Of a DNA stretch of 64,000 nt, positions 34,119 through 42,285 are shown one piece after another (the stretch's first letter is position 1; each line of letters opens with the position of its first letter). The translations under genes and the position numbers were made by a program. Under the pieces are notes generated by a model. It searched no databases. It worked only from the letters and a program-made list of their open reading frames with translations, and was not told the DNA's origin. The stretch comes from Croceibacterium_B sp963811255 (lineage in GTDB: Bacteria > Pseudomonadota > Alphaproteobacteria > Sphingomonadales > Sphingomonadaceae), in the NCBI GenBank assembly GCA_963811255.1, contig CAWEQI010000003.1, positions 434,001 to 498,000 of the forward strand, read 5' to 3'.

Positions 34119-34321
34119 TGGATGTCGCAGGATAGCGATGGCGCTCGCCGCGCAATCGGCCGCGCAAGCCTCGCGTTTCGTTGACTTTGTCCGGATCGGA
34201 CAGAGAGCCGCCGCTCCATACAAACTTCGACAATTTGCGCCCGGCGCGACAAATCGCTGCGACGAGTCGCGGGTAGACCGGTGCCATCGCCAATCCCGGC
34301 ACCCACTCGGAGTTCGATATC

Positions 34322-34645
34322 ATGACCAAGCTTGCCTCCAGCACCGCCCTCGTGGCGTCCTTTGCCCTCAGCGCGGCGCTCTGCGCGTCCGTCGCCTTCT
34401 TTGCTGCCGCCCCCGCCGCCGCGGAGACAACGGTCGTGCCCTTCAGCGACCTCGACGTCGCGTCGCCGGCCGGCGCCGAAATTCTCGCCCAGCGCATCAA
34501 GTCGACCTGTGAAAAGCCCGACATCCGCGATCTGCAGGCTTATTCCGCCTGGCAGCAGTGCAAGGATGCCGCGCTGACCAGCGCGATGGATCAGCTCAAC
34601 AGCAAGGGCGTGCCGTTCGACAGTTCGGCGTTCACCAACGGCTGA
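34322..34645 (+). CDS. UrcA family protein
   Basis: A 107-residue exported protein with a signal peptide (about 1-34, AAPAAAE) and the UrcA signature: TTVVPFSDLDVASPAGAEILAQRIKSTCEKPDIRDLQAYSAWQQCKDAALTSAM split over two Cys (TCE, QCK). UrcA proteins are typical of Sphingomonadales and Caulobacterales; they occur in regulons linked to cell-wall or outer-membrane homeostasis, but their biochemical role is unknown. The upstream 200 nt holds no other gene. Confidence 0.85.
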   Translation: MTKLASSTALVASFALSAALCASVAFFAAAPAAAETTVVPFSDLDVASPAGAEILAQRIKSTCEKPDIRDLQAYSAWQQCKDAALTSAMDQLNSKGVPFDSSAFTNG

Positions 34646-34653
34646 ACCCTTTT

Positions 34654-34675
34654 CCCCTCCCGCAGGCGGGAGGGG
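34654..34675. terminator. GC-rich hairpin between urcA-type and pirin genes
   Basis: Arms CCCCTCCCGC and GCGGGAGGGG are perfectly complementary over 10 bp with a 2-nt loop, between two convergent genes. The flanks are CCCTTTT upstream and GACTC downstream. It is probably a bidirectional terminator. Confidence 0.5.
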
Positions 34676-34678
34676 GAC

Positions 34679-35563
34679 TCACGGATAGCTGACCGTTTTC
34701 GGGACTTGGGGGAGGGGTATGAACTCGTCCTCGTCGCCCGGGACTTTGCCGAAACGGCCCGCGCGCCAGTCGGCCTTGGCCTGTTCGATCCGCTCGCGGT
34801 CGGAGCTGACGAAATTCCACCACACGTAACGGGGCGAGGCGAAGGCCTCGCCGCCGAGCAGCATCGCCCGTCCGCCGCGTTTGGACCGCAAAGTCATCGC
34901 CTCGCTCGGTCGGAGGACGTTCAGCTCGTAGAGCTCCAGTGGCTGGCTATCGAGGCTCGCCTCGCCGCCGACCAGCATGATCGCGCGCTCGTCGGCGTCC
35001 GCTTCGATCGGAATCGCGCCGCCGGGCTGCAGGACGATTTCGGCATAGATCGTCTCGGCATAAGTCGTGGTCGGCGCGCGGGCGCCCCACAGCGCGCCCA
35101 TGATGATTCGCGCCGTCGCGCCGCCGTCGTCGATCGCCGGCAGATCGGAGATGGCTTCGAACGCCGGGGCGATCTCCTCACGGCCGTCGGGCAGGGCGAG
35201 CCAGGTCTGCATGCCGTAGAGCTTCGGCCCGCCGGAGCGCTCGCTCGCCGGGCTGCGCTCCGAATGGACGATGCCGCTGCCGGCGGTCATCAGGTTCACC
35301 GTGCCCGGGTGGATGGTCGAGAAGGTGCCGAGGCTGTCGCGATGGTCGATCGCCCCTTCGAACAGCCAGGTGACAGTGGCGAGATTGATGTGCGGATGCG
35401 GGCGCACGTCCATTCCTTCGCCGAGCGCCAATTGCGCCGGCCCGAACTGGTCGACGAACACGAACGGACCGACCATCCGGCATATGGCGCTCGGCACCGC
35501 CCGGCGCACCTCGAAACTGCCGAGATCGTGGGTGACGGGGGTGACGGTCTTGAAGAGGGTCAC
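34679..35563 (-). CDS. pirin family protein
   Basis: A 294-residue bicupin protein. The N-terminal cupin holds the metal ligands in MDVRPHPHINLATVTWLFEG (H-x-H) and HPGTVNLMTAGSGIVHSE; the C-terminal cupin includes the YVWWNFVSSDRERIEQAKADW signature of pirins. Bacterial pirins are Fe-binding and some have quercetinase activity; the exact role is unknown. The start is GTG 35563, overlapping the slipin stop by 4 nt, so it is translationally coupled to the slipin gene. Confidence 0.92.
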   Translation of the reverse strand: MTLFKTVTPVTHDLGSFEVRRAVPSAICRMVGPFVFVDQFGPAQLALGEGMDVRPHPHINLATVTWLFEGAIDHRDSLGTFSTIHPGTVNLMTAGSGIVHSERSPASERSGGPKLYGMQTWLALPDGREEIAPAFEAISDLPAIDDGGATARIIMGALWGARAPTTTYAETIYAEIVLQPGGAIPIEADADERAIMLVGGEASLDSQPLELYELNVLRPSEAMTLRSKRGGRAMLLGGEAFASPRYVWWNFVSSDRERIEQAKADWRAGRFGKVPGDEDEFIPLPQVPKTVSYP

Positions 35564-36315
35564 TTTTTCGCTTCCACCAGCTTCTGGGCCGCTTCGAGCA
35601 GCTCGGTCGGGAACATGGCAATGATCGTCGAATTGTGCTCGACGCCGATTTCGGAAAGCGTCTGCAGACGCCGCAGCTCGAGCCCGCCCGGCTGCCCGCC
35701 GATCGTGTGCGCGGCCTCGGCCAGCTTCTTCGACGCCTCGTTCTCGCCTTCGGCCTTGATGATTCGCGCGCGCTTGTCGCGGATCGCCTCGGCTTCCTTG
35801 GCGATCGCGCGCTGCATCTGCTCGGGAATGTCGAGGTCCTTGATCTCGACCGCGTCGATATCGACGCCCCATTGCAGACAAGTGTTGGTCAGCATGTCCT
35901 GCAGCCGCCGGTTGATCGAGGCCCGGTCCTTGAGCATTTGGTCGAGGTCGCTTTGTCCGATGGCGTCGCGCATCGCGGTCTCGGCCGCCTGAATCACCGC
36001 GCCGTTCCAGTTGACCACGCTGGTCACCACTCGGGCGGCGTCCACCGCGCGGTACCACAGCACCGCGTTGACACGCACCGCTACGCCGTCGCGAGTGACC
36101 GTCTCCTGTGTTTCCAGCGCCGCGGTAATGGTGCGCAGATCGACCTTCACCACGCGGTCGACCAGCGGGATCAGCCAGAACAGGCCCGGCCCCTTGGTGG
36201 TGCCGAGGCGGCCGAGGCGGAACATCACCCCGCGCTGATATTCCTGGTTGATGCGGAAAGAGCGCAGCAACAGGATCAGCAGCAGAACGATCGGAACGAG
36301 AACGAGAGCGCCCAT
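35560..36315 (-). CDS. slipin family protein (SPFH/stomatin)
   Basis: A 251-residue membrane-anchored protein with an N-terminal hydrophobic hairpin (about 2-22) and an SPFH/band-7 domain: INQEYQRGVMFRLGRLGTTKGPGLFWLIP, TVTRDGVAVRVNAVLWYRAVD, and DAVEIKDLDIPEQMQRAIAKEAEAIRDKRARI ending in a coiled stretch. Slipins oligomerise at the inner membrane and usually sit with an NfeD partner; here no NfeD is seen and the partner is a pirin. The function is probably membrane organisation. Confidence 0.93.
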   Translation of the reverse strand: MGALVLVPIVLLLILLLRSFRINQEYQRGVMFRLGRLGTTKGPGLFWLIPLVDRVVKVDLRTITAALETQETVTRDGVAVRVNAVLWYRAVDAARVVTSVVNWNGAVIQAAETAMRDAIGQSDLDQMLKDRASINRRLQDMLTNTCLQWGVDIDAVEIKDLDIPEQMQRAIAKEAEAIRDKRARIIKAEGENEASKKLAEAAHTIGGQPGGLELRRLQTLSEIGVEHNSTIIAMFPTELLEAAQKLVEAKK

Positions 36316-36383
36316 CGCGGTTACCCCTCCAGCAACCCTTCACTCGCACCCTGCGCCCGATGGCCGCACGGCGCAAGCGGCGC

Positions 36384-37088
36384 TCACTCGCTGTCCAGTT
36401 CCGGGTAATAGCGGAAGATGCCGTCCTCGTTGAAGTCCAGCCGCCGGTCGGAGGCGAGGTACTGTTCGACGCCCTCGATCTCGGTCACCGCGCTGCGGCA
36501 CAACTCGAGCCGCGGATAGTCGAGTTCGCGCATGCGGTTGGGGAACATGTAGTCGAGCCCCTCCATCAGTTGAAACAGGCTGGTGTCGACGTGAGTCCAG
36601 CTCTCGCCGAGCACGAACGGGCCGCCGTGCTCTTCCAGCGCGGCTTCGAAGTGGTCGAGGAATTTGGGCATGCGGTGGGCGCGGAAGTTCTGCGCCGCCT
36701 CGTAGGCCGCGTCCATCTGCTGCTGGTAAAAGAGCGCGCCGGCGACCGGATGATGGACGTTATGCACCTCGGCGACGATGTCGCTGACGTCGAGCTGCAG
36801 CTGAATCAGTTGCAGGTCGAGCGCTAGGTCCCCGGCGCCGAAGTCGTGCCGGTCGGCGAGGAAGGCGAGGATGTGCGCGGTCTGGCCGATGCACAGGTCG
36901 TCGTCGACCACCAGGTAGGGCGGAGCGAACGGGCGGATGCCGCTGCGGCCGGCGAGATCCTGCACCAGGGCCTCGGCCCCCTTGTCGCGGCCCATGTCCT
37001 CGTATTCGACCTCGGCGGCCTCTAGCGTCAGGCGGACGAACTCGCCGCGGCCGGGAATGCCCGGCCAGTACCACAGCTGATAGCTCAC
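36384..37088 (-). CDS. glutathione S-transferase family protein
   Basis: A 234-residue protein with a thioredoxin-like N-terminal domain (YQLWYWPGIPGRGEFVRLTLEAA, glutathione-binding region PPYLVVDDDLCIGQTAHILAFL) and a helical C-terminal domain (about 80-210). It is most like sigma/mu-type cytosolic GSTs. The start overlaps the BolA stop by 4 nt (37085-37088), so it is coupled to bolA. Substrate unknown. Confidence 0.85.
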   Translation of the reverse strand: MSYQLWYWPGIPGRGEFVRLTLEAAEVEYEDMGRDKGAEALVQDLAGRSGIRPFAPPYLVVDDDLCIGQTAHILAFLADRHDFGAGDLALDLQLIQLQLDVSDIVAEVHNVHHPVAGALFYQQQMDAAYEAAQNFRAHRMPKFLDHFEAALEEHGGPFVLGESWTHVDTSLFQLMEGLDYMFPNRMRELDYPRLELCRSAVTEIEGVEQYLASDRRLDFNEDGIFRYYPELDSE

Positions 37089-37363
37089 GCCGCTTCTCCC
37101 GGAGCGAAAGCGCGGATGGCGAGGGCGTGGACCCGCCGGCCGGGAATGTCGCCGAGCGCGCGGTTGACCAACCCCTGGCGCTCTAGCCGGCTTTTACCGG
37201 CGAAGGCGGCGCTTTCGATCACCACCGTGAAATGCGATTCGCCGCTGCCGTCGTCGCCGGCGTGGCCGTGATGGCGCGCGCTGTCGTTGATAACGTCGAG
37301 CCGGCTCGGCACGAAGGCGTGCTCGAGCAGCGTTTCGATCTCGCGGGCGACACTTCCTGGCAT
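37085..37363 (-). CDS. BolA family protein
   Basis: A 92-residue BolA-like protein. The motif VINDSARHHGHAGDDGSGESHFTVVIESAAFAGKSRLERQGLVNRAL, seen as short pieces such as SARHHGHAG and SRLERQGLV, is typical; the conserved His and Cys/His ligands would bind a shared [2Fe-2S] with a monothiol glutaredoxin. It functions in iron homeostasis and stress. It is divergent from a J-domain gene, the classical bolA/dnaJ arrangement in alphaproteobacteria. Confidence 0.9.
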   Translation of the reverse strand: MPGSVAREIETLLEHAFVPSRLDVINDSARHHGHAGDDGSGESHFTVVIESAAFAGKSRLERQGLVNRALGDIPGRRVHALAIRAFAPGEAA

Positions 37364-37407
37364 ATCGGGGGTTTCCTTCCGAGGCGACTCTCCCCATCCT
37401 ATAGCCG

Positions 37408-38004
37408 ATGCGACGCGAGAGGTTCCACGGGCGGTACGAAGAAACGGGGCGCGAGTGCGAGGCGGAGGGTTGCCGCGAGCCGGGCGAATTCCGCGCGCCG
37501 GGATCGCGCTCGCCGAGCTTCGACGGGCCGGGCAACTGGCGCTGGTTCTGCCTCGATCACGTGCGCGAGTTCAATTCGGATTACGATTGGTTCGCCGGGA
37601 TGAGCGCCGACGAGATCCTCGCCGCGCAGTCGCCGATTGCCGGGTGGCGGCGCGACACGCGCGCCTTTCGCGCCGATGCTGGCGTGGACGGCGTGCCGCG
37701 CTGGGCCGACTTCGACGATCCTCTCGACGCGATCGGCGCGCGGGCGAGCGAGCTCAAGGCGCGGGCGCATGAGCGGGCGCGGGGGCGGGCGGCACACGCC
37801 CGCTTCACTCCCCGCGAGCGCGAGGCGCTCGGGGTGATGGGGCTCGATCCGCAAGCCGACCGCACGCGCCTGCGGCGGCGCTACTCCGAACTCGTCCGCC
37901 GCTACCACCCTGACCGCAACGGCGGCGATCGCAGCCACGAACGGCGGCTGCAGCGGGTGGTCGAAGCCTACCAGCTGCTGCGCAAGGCGGCGGCGTTCGG
38001 GTGA
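37408..38004 (+). CDS. J-domain (DnaJ-like) protein
   Basis: A 198-residue protein with a C-terminal J domain (about 130-195): DPQADRTRLRRRYSELVRRYHPDRNGGDRSHERRLQRVVEAYQLL, including the HPD motif. The N-terminal half carries Cys residues (GRECEAEGCREPG, WFCLDHV) that may bind zinc. Such proteins usually lie next to cobS in alphaproteobacteria and probably recruit DnaK to a client. Here cobS is displaced by 8.5 kb. Confidence 0.92.
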   Translation: MRRERFHGRYEETGRECEAEGCREPGEFRAPGSRSPSFDGPGNWRWFCLDHVREFNSDYDWFAGMSADEILAAQSPIAGWRRDTRAFRADAGVDGVPRWADFDDPLDAIGARASELKARAHERARGRAAHARFTPREREALGVMGLDPQADRTRLRRRYSELVRRYHPDRNGGDRSHERRLQRVVEAYQLLRKAAAFG

Positions 38005-38015
38005 ACTGAAGAACT

Positions 38016-38498
38016 CTAATCGCGCAGCGCTCGCCAGCGGCCAGCGCCGTCCGCGCCGAACAGCGCGTCGAGGTCGTCGCGGCTGTAGAACACCTCGAAG
38101 GCGGGGGCGCCCGTCGGCAGATCGAACCACGGCTGCTTGCTGCGCGTGAAGATGTGCACCTGCGGCGAGCAGGCGTCGGGATTTTCGAGGGTGCCGACGC
38201 GCACGAAAGCGGCCTTGTCGCCCATGCCGCCGTAATGGCTCCAGAGCGCGACCTTGCATGAAGGGCAGCGGACGATTTCCTGGCCTTTGCCGCTGGCGGA
38301 AGGGGTGTCGATCGTCTCCGGCTCTCCTTCGGCCAGCTCGACCAGCGGCGTCTCGATCAGGCCGTTGAGCACGAATGCCGAGCCGGTCTCGCGCTGGCAA
38401 TCGCGGCAATGGCAGCAGTGCACCGCGAACGGACGGCTCGCCAGCCGGTAGCGGACTTCGCCGCAGGTGCAGCGGCCTTCGAGCGGCGCGTCAGCCAT
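38016..38498 (-). CDS. GFA family protein
   Basis: A 160-residue protein of the glutathione-dependent formaldehyde-activating (GFA/CENP-V) family, with zinc-binding cysteines in GRCTCGEVRY, HCCHCRDCQRETGSAF and VRCPSCKVALWSHYGG. The family includes glutathione-dependent enzymes, but many members have no proven activity. It is the last gene of the detoxification block, overlapping the preceding GST gene by 8 nt. Confidence 0.9.
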   Translation of the reverse strand: MADAPLEGRCTCGEVRYRLASRPFAVHCCHCRDCQRETGSAFVLNGLIETPLVELAEGEPETIDTPSASGKGQEIVRCPSCKVALWSHYGGMGDKAAFVRVGTLENPDACSPQVHIFTRSKQPWFDLPTGAPAFEVFYSRDDLDALFGADGAGRWRALRD

Positions 38499-39123
38499 TG
38501 GCCTGCATTTCCTCGATCAGCTTGTTGTCAATCGCCTTGGCTTCTCGATAGGCGTCGCGCGCCCGGAAACGCTCGGCGTAGGCTGCGAAAGCTGGCCGCT
38601 CGGGGATCGACTTGAACATAAGGCCCCAGTCGATCGCCGAGCCGACATAGACGTCGGCCATCGTGAAGCGCTCACCGCAGACGAAATCGTGACCGGCGAA
38701 CCAGCCCTCGAGCGCGTCGATCGTCCGCTCGTAACTGCCGAAGCCGACGCTCAGCTCCTGCTTCTCGTCGGGGTTCCAGCCATAGGCCTTGTTGGTCACC
38801 GCCTGCTCCAGCGGACCGGCGGCGAAGAACAGCCAGCGGAAATAGTCGGCCAGTTCGTGCTCGCCCGGGAGCAGCCCGGCTTCGGGGTGAACGGCCGCGA
38901 GGTAATGGCAGATCGCCGCCGCCTCGGTGACCACGTGGTCGTGCCCGGCGTGATGGTGGACGATCGTCGGTAGCTTGCCCATCGGGTTGGCTTCGAGCAG
39001 CGCTCCGGGCTTTGCTTCCCATTTGACCAGCACCGGCTCGTAATCGGCCGCGACCTCGTGCAGCGCCCAACGGGCGATCTGCGCCCGGCTCATCGGATTG
39101 TAGAAGAAGGTGAAGGCGGCCAT
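38491..39123 (-). CDS. glutathione S-transferase family protein
   Basis: A 210-residue cytosolic GST. The N-domain starts AAFTFFYNPMSRAQIARWALHE; the glutathione-contact region is MGKLPTIVHHHAGHDHVVTEAAAICHYLA. The helical C-domain includes FVCGERFTMADVYVGSAIDWGLMF (the N-capping box region FTMADVYVG). Electrophile conjugation is expected; the substrate is unknown. The start at ATG 39123 is preceded by GAGAGGAG. Confidence 0.9.
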   Translation of the reverse strand: MAAFTFFYNPMSRAQIARWALHEVAADYEPVLVKWEAKPGALLEANPMGKLPTIVHHHAGHDHVVTEAAAICHYLAAVHPEAGLLPGEHELADYFRWLFFAAGPLEQAVTNKAYGWNPDEKQELSVGFGSYERTIDALEGWFAGHDFVCGERFTMADVYVGSAIDWGLMFKSIPERPAFAAYAERFRARDAYREAKAIDNKLIEEMQANG

Positions 39124-39228
39124 GGCAACGACTCCTCTCGAACCGGGGAGAACATTAAGAGAACAAATGTTGGCAGTCAAGCAGCTGAGCGGCTGCTCAC
39201 AGCGCACACCACGCCGGAGATAAAGGAT

Positions 39229-39960
39229 CTAATATTCGACCTTGGGGAAGAACTCGGCGCCCCGCCCTTCGGGGGTGCAGTCGAGCAGACCCCACACCGG
39301 ATCGGCGAAATCGATCCCGCGATGGTTCTGCCCCGGATCGTCGGGGGCGAAGACCACCTCGCTGCCCCAGAAATGGCGGATCTTGTCGCCGTCTTTGGTG
39401 AACACGTTGAGCATCGGCTCGTCCCAGTTCTCACCGGGCTTGTAGCCGCGTTCGGCGCGCATTTCCGGAGTCAGCGAAGCGGTGTTGCCGTAGTAGTGGT
39501 CGCTGTAGGCATTGCCGGCGGTCGAGAGCAGCGTCAGGTGATCCCAGCCGCGGCCATGCGCCCAGGCGGCGAGCCTGGCGATGGGCGAGCGGGCGACGAC
39601 ATAGAGCGGCGCGCGCTGCGGCACGTGCCGGGCGGCGCCGTCGACGCAGTCGAGCAGGTGGGTGCAACCGGGGCACGGGCTGTCGCGCTCGGGCCCGAAC
39701 ATGTAGCTGTAGATCAGGATCGACGGGAACTCGCCGAACAGCTGCGACAGCTTGACCTTTTCCGGCCGGTAGTTCGCGCCGATGCGTTCGAACAGGAAGT
39801 CCTCGGGCACCTCGCCGCCGGGCGGCAGCGCGCGGCGCATTTGCGCCACGGCCTCGGTCTGCCGGCGAAGGTCGATCTCGGCGTCGAGCAGGGCGTTGCG
39901 CGCGTCGCGGTACTCGACGCTCTCGTTGGGGAAGGCCATGCGGGCGAAATCGTCAGCCAT
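39229..39960 (-). CDS. DUF899 family thioredoxin-like protein
   Basis: A 243-residue protein of the DUF899 family with a thioredoxin-like fold. Visible features are the N-terminal FPNESVEYRDARNALLDAEIDLRRQTEAVA, FGPERDSPCPGCTHLLDCVDGAARHV with CPGC in the CxxC position, and the C-terminal DPVWGLLDCTPEGRG. It is widely found beside SRPBCC and VOC genes; the reaction is unknown. It lies 3 nt downstream of the SRPBCC gene, consistent with one operon. Confidence 0.88.
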   Translation of the reverse strand: MADDFARMAFPNESVEYRDARNALLDAEIDLRRQTEAVAQMRRALPPGGEVPEDFLFERIGANYRPEKVKLSQLFGEFPSILIYSYMFGPERDSPCPGCTHLLDCVDGAARHVPQRAPLYVVARSPIARLAAWAHGRGWDHLTLLSTAGNAYSDHYYGNTASLTPEMRAERGYKPGENWDEPMLNVFTKDGDKIRHFWGSEVVFAPDDPGQNHRGIDFADPVWGLLDCTPEGRGAEFFPKVEY

Positions 39961-39963
39961 AGC

Positions 39964-40425
39964 TCAGACCTCCGCCGTCGCCGCTTCGCACAGCGCGGCG
40001 AGCTGGTCGGCGCAGATCGCCCAGCCGCCTTCGAAGCCCATCTGCTTGTGCCGCTCGACCGCTCCGTCCGTCCAGTGGCGGGCGCGGTCGGTATAGCGGG
40101 TGCCGCTGCCTTCGGGCTCGATTTCCCAGATGCCGATCATGAAAGGGCCGGAAGGCTCGATGTCGCCGGTGACCGCATCGGTGGTGGCGAACCGGCGGCC
40201 TTCGTCGAAGGCCAGGTAGATGCCGTTCTGCGGGAAGCTTTCGCCTTCGGGGCCGTGGAAGGTCATCTCGCAGCGGCCGCCGGGGCGGCGGTCCTGGACG
40301 TTGACTTCGGCGCGCCAGGGCTTGGGGCACCACCATTCCTCCTGGCGGTTGACCATCGCGTCCCACACTTTGTCCGGCGGGGCATCTATGTAGCGGGTGA
40401 CGCTGAGTTCTCGGGTGTCGCTCAT
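39964..40425 (-). CDS. SRPBCC family protein (AHSA1-type)
   Basis: A 153-residue START-like protein of the AHSA1/activator group. It begins TRELSVTRYIDAPPDKVWDAMVNRQEEWW and contains GGRCEMTFHGPEGESFPQNG and a C-terminal MGFEGGWAICADQLAALCE, the usual 'GW....QL..L' ending. It binds hydrophobic ligands; its role is unknown. It is in the middle of the detoxification block. Confidence 0.88.
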   Translation of the reverse strand: MSDTRELSVTRYIDAPPDKVWDAMVNRQEEWWCPKPWRAEVNVQDRRPGGRCEMTFHGPEGESFPQNGIYLAFDEGRRFATTDAVTGDIEPSGPFMIGIWEIEPEGSGTRYTDRARHWTDGAVERHKQMGFEGGWAICADQLAALCEAATAEV

Positions 40426-40437
40426 GGCAAGCCTCCT

Positions 40438-41115
40438 TCAGTCCCGCTCCGGCGCGCCGGGCGGGAAATAAGGGCGATAGGGCCGCGCGTCCTCGACGCA
40501 GCGGCTGACGGCGGGAAGCGCCAGCAGCTCGGCACGCAAGGCCTTGAGGCGCGGGCAGTCTTGGGGAATCGGGTCGCACCAGGCGGCATAGAACAGCGCG
40601 GGCGCGGCGGCGCAGGTGACCAGCGACACGTGCGGCGGCAGGGCGTGATCGCCGAGCCAGCGCTCGAGCCAGGCATAGGCGCGGCGCAGTCCGGCCTTGC
40701 CGGCTTCGACTTCGGCGAGGTCGGGCTCGCCGACGATCGGCGTGTTGCCGACTTCGGTGTTCGACAGGTAGGCACCCACGATACGCTGGAAGTTGCCTTG
40801 CAGGTAGTTGTCGAACACGCGGTCGAGCATCCGCGCTTCGGCCGCCGCGGCTGGGTCGGCCGGAATCAGCGGTGCGGGGCCGGGGTGGTGGACGGCGAGA
40901 TATTCGACGATCGCCGTGGCCTCGATCACCGTCGTGTCACCGTCGGTCAGGATCGGGAATTTGCCGGCCGGGTGCGCGGCATGGACGAAGGCGTTCCATT
41001 CGTCGCGGCCGGCTGGGCCGATCTCGCGGAACTCAAACTCGGTCCCGTTGGCATAGAGCGGGATCAGCGCCTTCCAGGTGTAGGACGAGAACGGGTGTCC
41101 ATAGAGCGTGAGCAT
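40438..41115 (-). CDS. glutathione S-transferase family protein
   Basis: A 225-residue GST with N-domain LTLYGHPFSSYTWKALIPLY and the glutathione-contact KFPILTDGDTTVIEATAIVEYLA. The C-domain is helical, ending RPYFPPGAPERD. The start at ATG 41115 abuts the stop of the DHFR-like gene. It is one of four GST genes in this block (one frameshifted at its far end); the substrate is unknown. Confidence 0.9.
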   Translation of the reverse strand: MLTLYGHPFSSYTWKALIPLYANGTEFEFREIGPAGRDEWNAFVHAAHPAGKFPILTDGDTTVIEATAIVEYLAVHHPGPAPLIPADPAAAAEARMLDRVFDNYLQGNFQRIVGAYLSNTEVGNTPIVGEPDLAEVEAGKAGLRRAYAWLERWLGDHALPPHVSLVTCAAAPALFYAAWCDPIPQDCPRLKALRAELLALPAVSRCVEDARPYRPYFPPGAPERD

Positions 41116-41801
41116 CACCAGGTCCCTTCTGCGATGCGCCGCTGGCGGCGTTCCTCGGCAGGGTTTGCTTCGACCGGCGGGCTTTCGCCAACTGCGACGC
41201 CGAGTTCGGGCACGAAGATGGCGACGGCGGTGCCGCGGCTGGTCATCTGCCCGCTCTCCAGCCGCAGGGTCACCGCCGGGGTGCCTTCGCGGAACAGGCG
41301 CTTTCCCTTTCCCAGCACAAGCGGGTAGGTCAGCACCGTCAGCCGGTCGAGCAGACCGCGCTCGATGAGGCCCGGGTAGAGCGTGCTGCTGCCCCAGATC
41401 TGCAGGTCCGGCCCGTCGCCGTCGCGGATGTCCGCCAGCTCGTCGAAGCCCGCGAGCCGGCGACTGTTCGCCCATTCGAGCGGCGCGTCCGAATGCGTCA
41501 TAACGAACTTCTCGGCCGCGTTGAAATCCCGGGCGATCTGGCCGTTTTCGTCGTGGCATTCCTGGTAGGGCCAGTACGAGGCGAAGATGTCGTAAGTCCG
41601 CCGGCCGAGCAGGAGCGCGTAGGGCGATTGCAGGCTCGCGCCGATCGCCTCGCCGGCCTCCTCGTCGGGAAAGCCGAACTGCCAGCCGCCGAACTCGAAC
41701 CCGCCGGTCGGGTCTTCGCGCGGGCCGCCGGGCGCCTGCATCGCGCCGTCGAGCGTCTGGAACACCGTGCCGACGATCTGGCGCGCCATGGTCTCAGTCA
41801 C
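41115..41801 (-). CDS. dihydrofolate reductase-family protein (RibD C-domain-like)
   Basis: A 228-residue protein of the RibD C-terminal/DHFR-like fold: GTVFQTLDGAMQAPGGPRED at the N-terminus, LLLGRRTYDIFASYWP, DLQIWGSSTLYPGLIERGLLDRLTV and PLVLGKGKRLFREGT. Members are NADPH-dependent reductases of unknown substrate. The start at GTG 41801 overlaps the PhnB-like gene stop; ATG 41789 (giving ARQIVG) is an alternative. Confidence 0.87.
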   Translation of the reverse strand: MTETMARQIVGTVFQTLDGAMQAPGGPREDPTGGFEFGGWQFGFPDEEAGEAIGASLQSPYALLLGRRTYDIFASYWPYQECHDENGQIARDFNAAEKFVMTHSDAPLEWANSRRLAGFDELADIRDGDGPDLQIWGSSTLYPGLIERGLLDRLTVLTYPLVLGKGKRLFREGTPAVTLRLESGQMTSRGTAVAIFVPELGVAVGESPPVEANPAEERRQRRIAEGTW

Positions 41802-42285
41802 CCCTGACGGCCGCTTCGATCCCGGCGATGTCGATCTTGACCATCTTCATCATCGCCTCGAACGCCCGCTTCGCAGCGGCCTTGTCGGGATTGGCCAACG
41901 CCTCGGGCAGCATGCGCGGGACGATCTGCCAGGCGAAGCCCCACTTGTCCTTGCACCAGCTGCACTGCATCTCGCTGCCGCCGTTGCCGACGATGGCGGT
42001 CCACAGCCGGTCGGTCTCTTCCTGGGTGTCGGTAAAGACCTGCAGCGAATAGGCTTCGCTCGGCGTGGCGTAGGGACCGCCGTTGAGCCCGAGGTACGGG
42101 ATGCCGCAGACGGTGAACTCGACCGTCAGCACCGCTCCTTCCTCGCCGGACGGGTAGTCCCCGGGCGCCCGGGTGATCGCACCCATTTCGCTGTCGGGGA
42201 AGGTCGCCGTGTAGAACCGCGCCGCATCCTCGGCGTCCTTGTCGAACCACAGGCAGACGGCTGCTGCTGGCTTGCTCATTGTCAT
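41794..42285 (-). CDS. VOC family protein (PhnB-like)
   Basis: A 163-residue single-chain VOC protein of the 3-dmu-9_3-mt/PhnB-like group: AVCLWFDKDAEDAARFYTATFPDSEMGAITR, then EFTVCGIPYLGLNGGP, and a C-terminal WGFAWQIVPRMLPEALA. This subgroup often lacks metal ligands. Function unknown. It overlaps both neighbours by a few bases, so it is translated as part of the operon. Confidence 0.88.
   Translation of the reverse strand: MTMSKPAAAVCLWFDKDAEDAARFYTATFPDSEMGAITRAPGDYPSGEEGAVLTVEFTVCGIPYLGLNGGPYATPSEAYSLQVFTDTQEETDRLWTAIVGNGGSEMQCSWCKDKWGFAWQIVPRMLPEALANPDKAAAKRAFEAMMKMVKIDIAGIEAAVRGD

Noticed and set aside
34706..35992. 428-codon plus-strand frame
   Set aside because: Antisense of the pirin and slipin genes, whose domains are clear.
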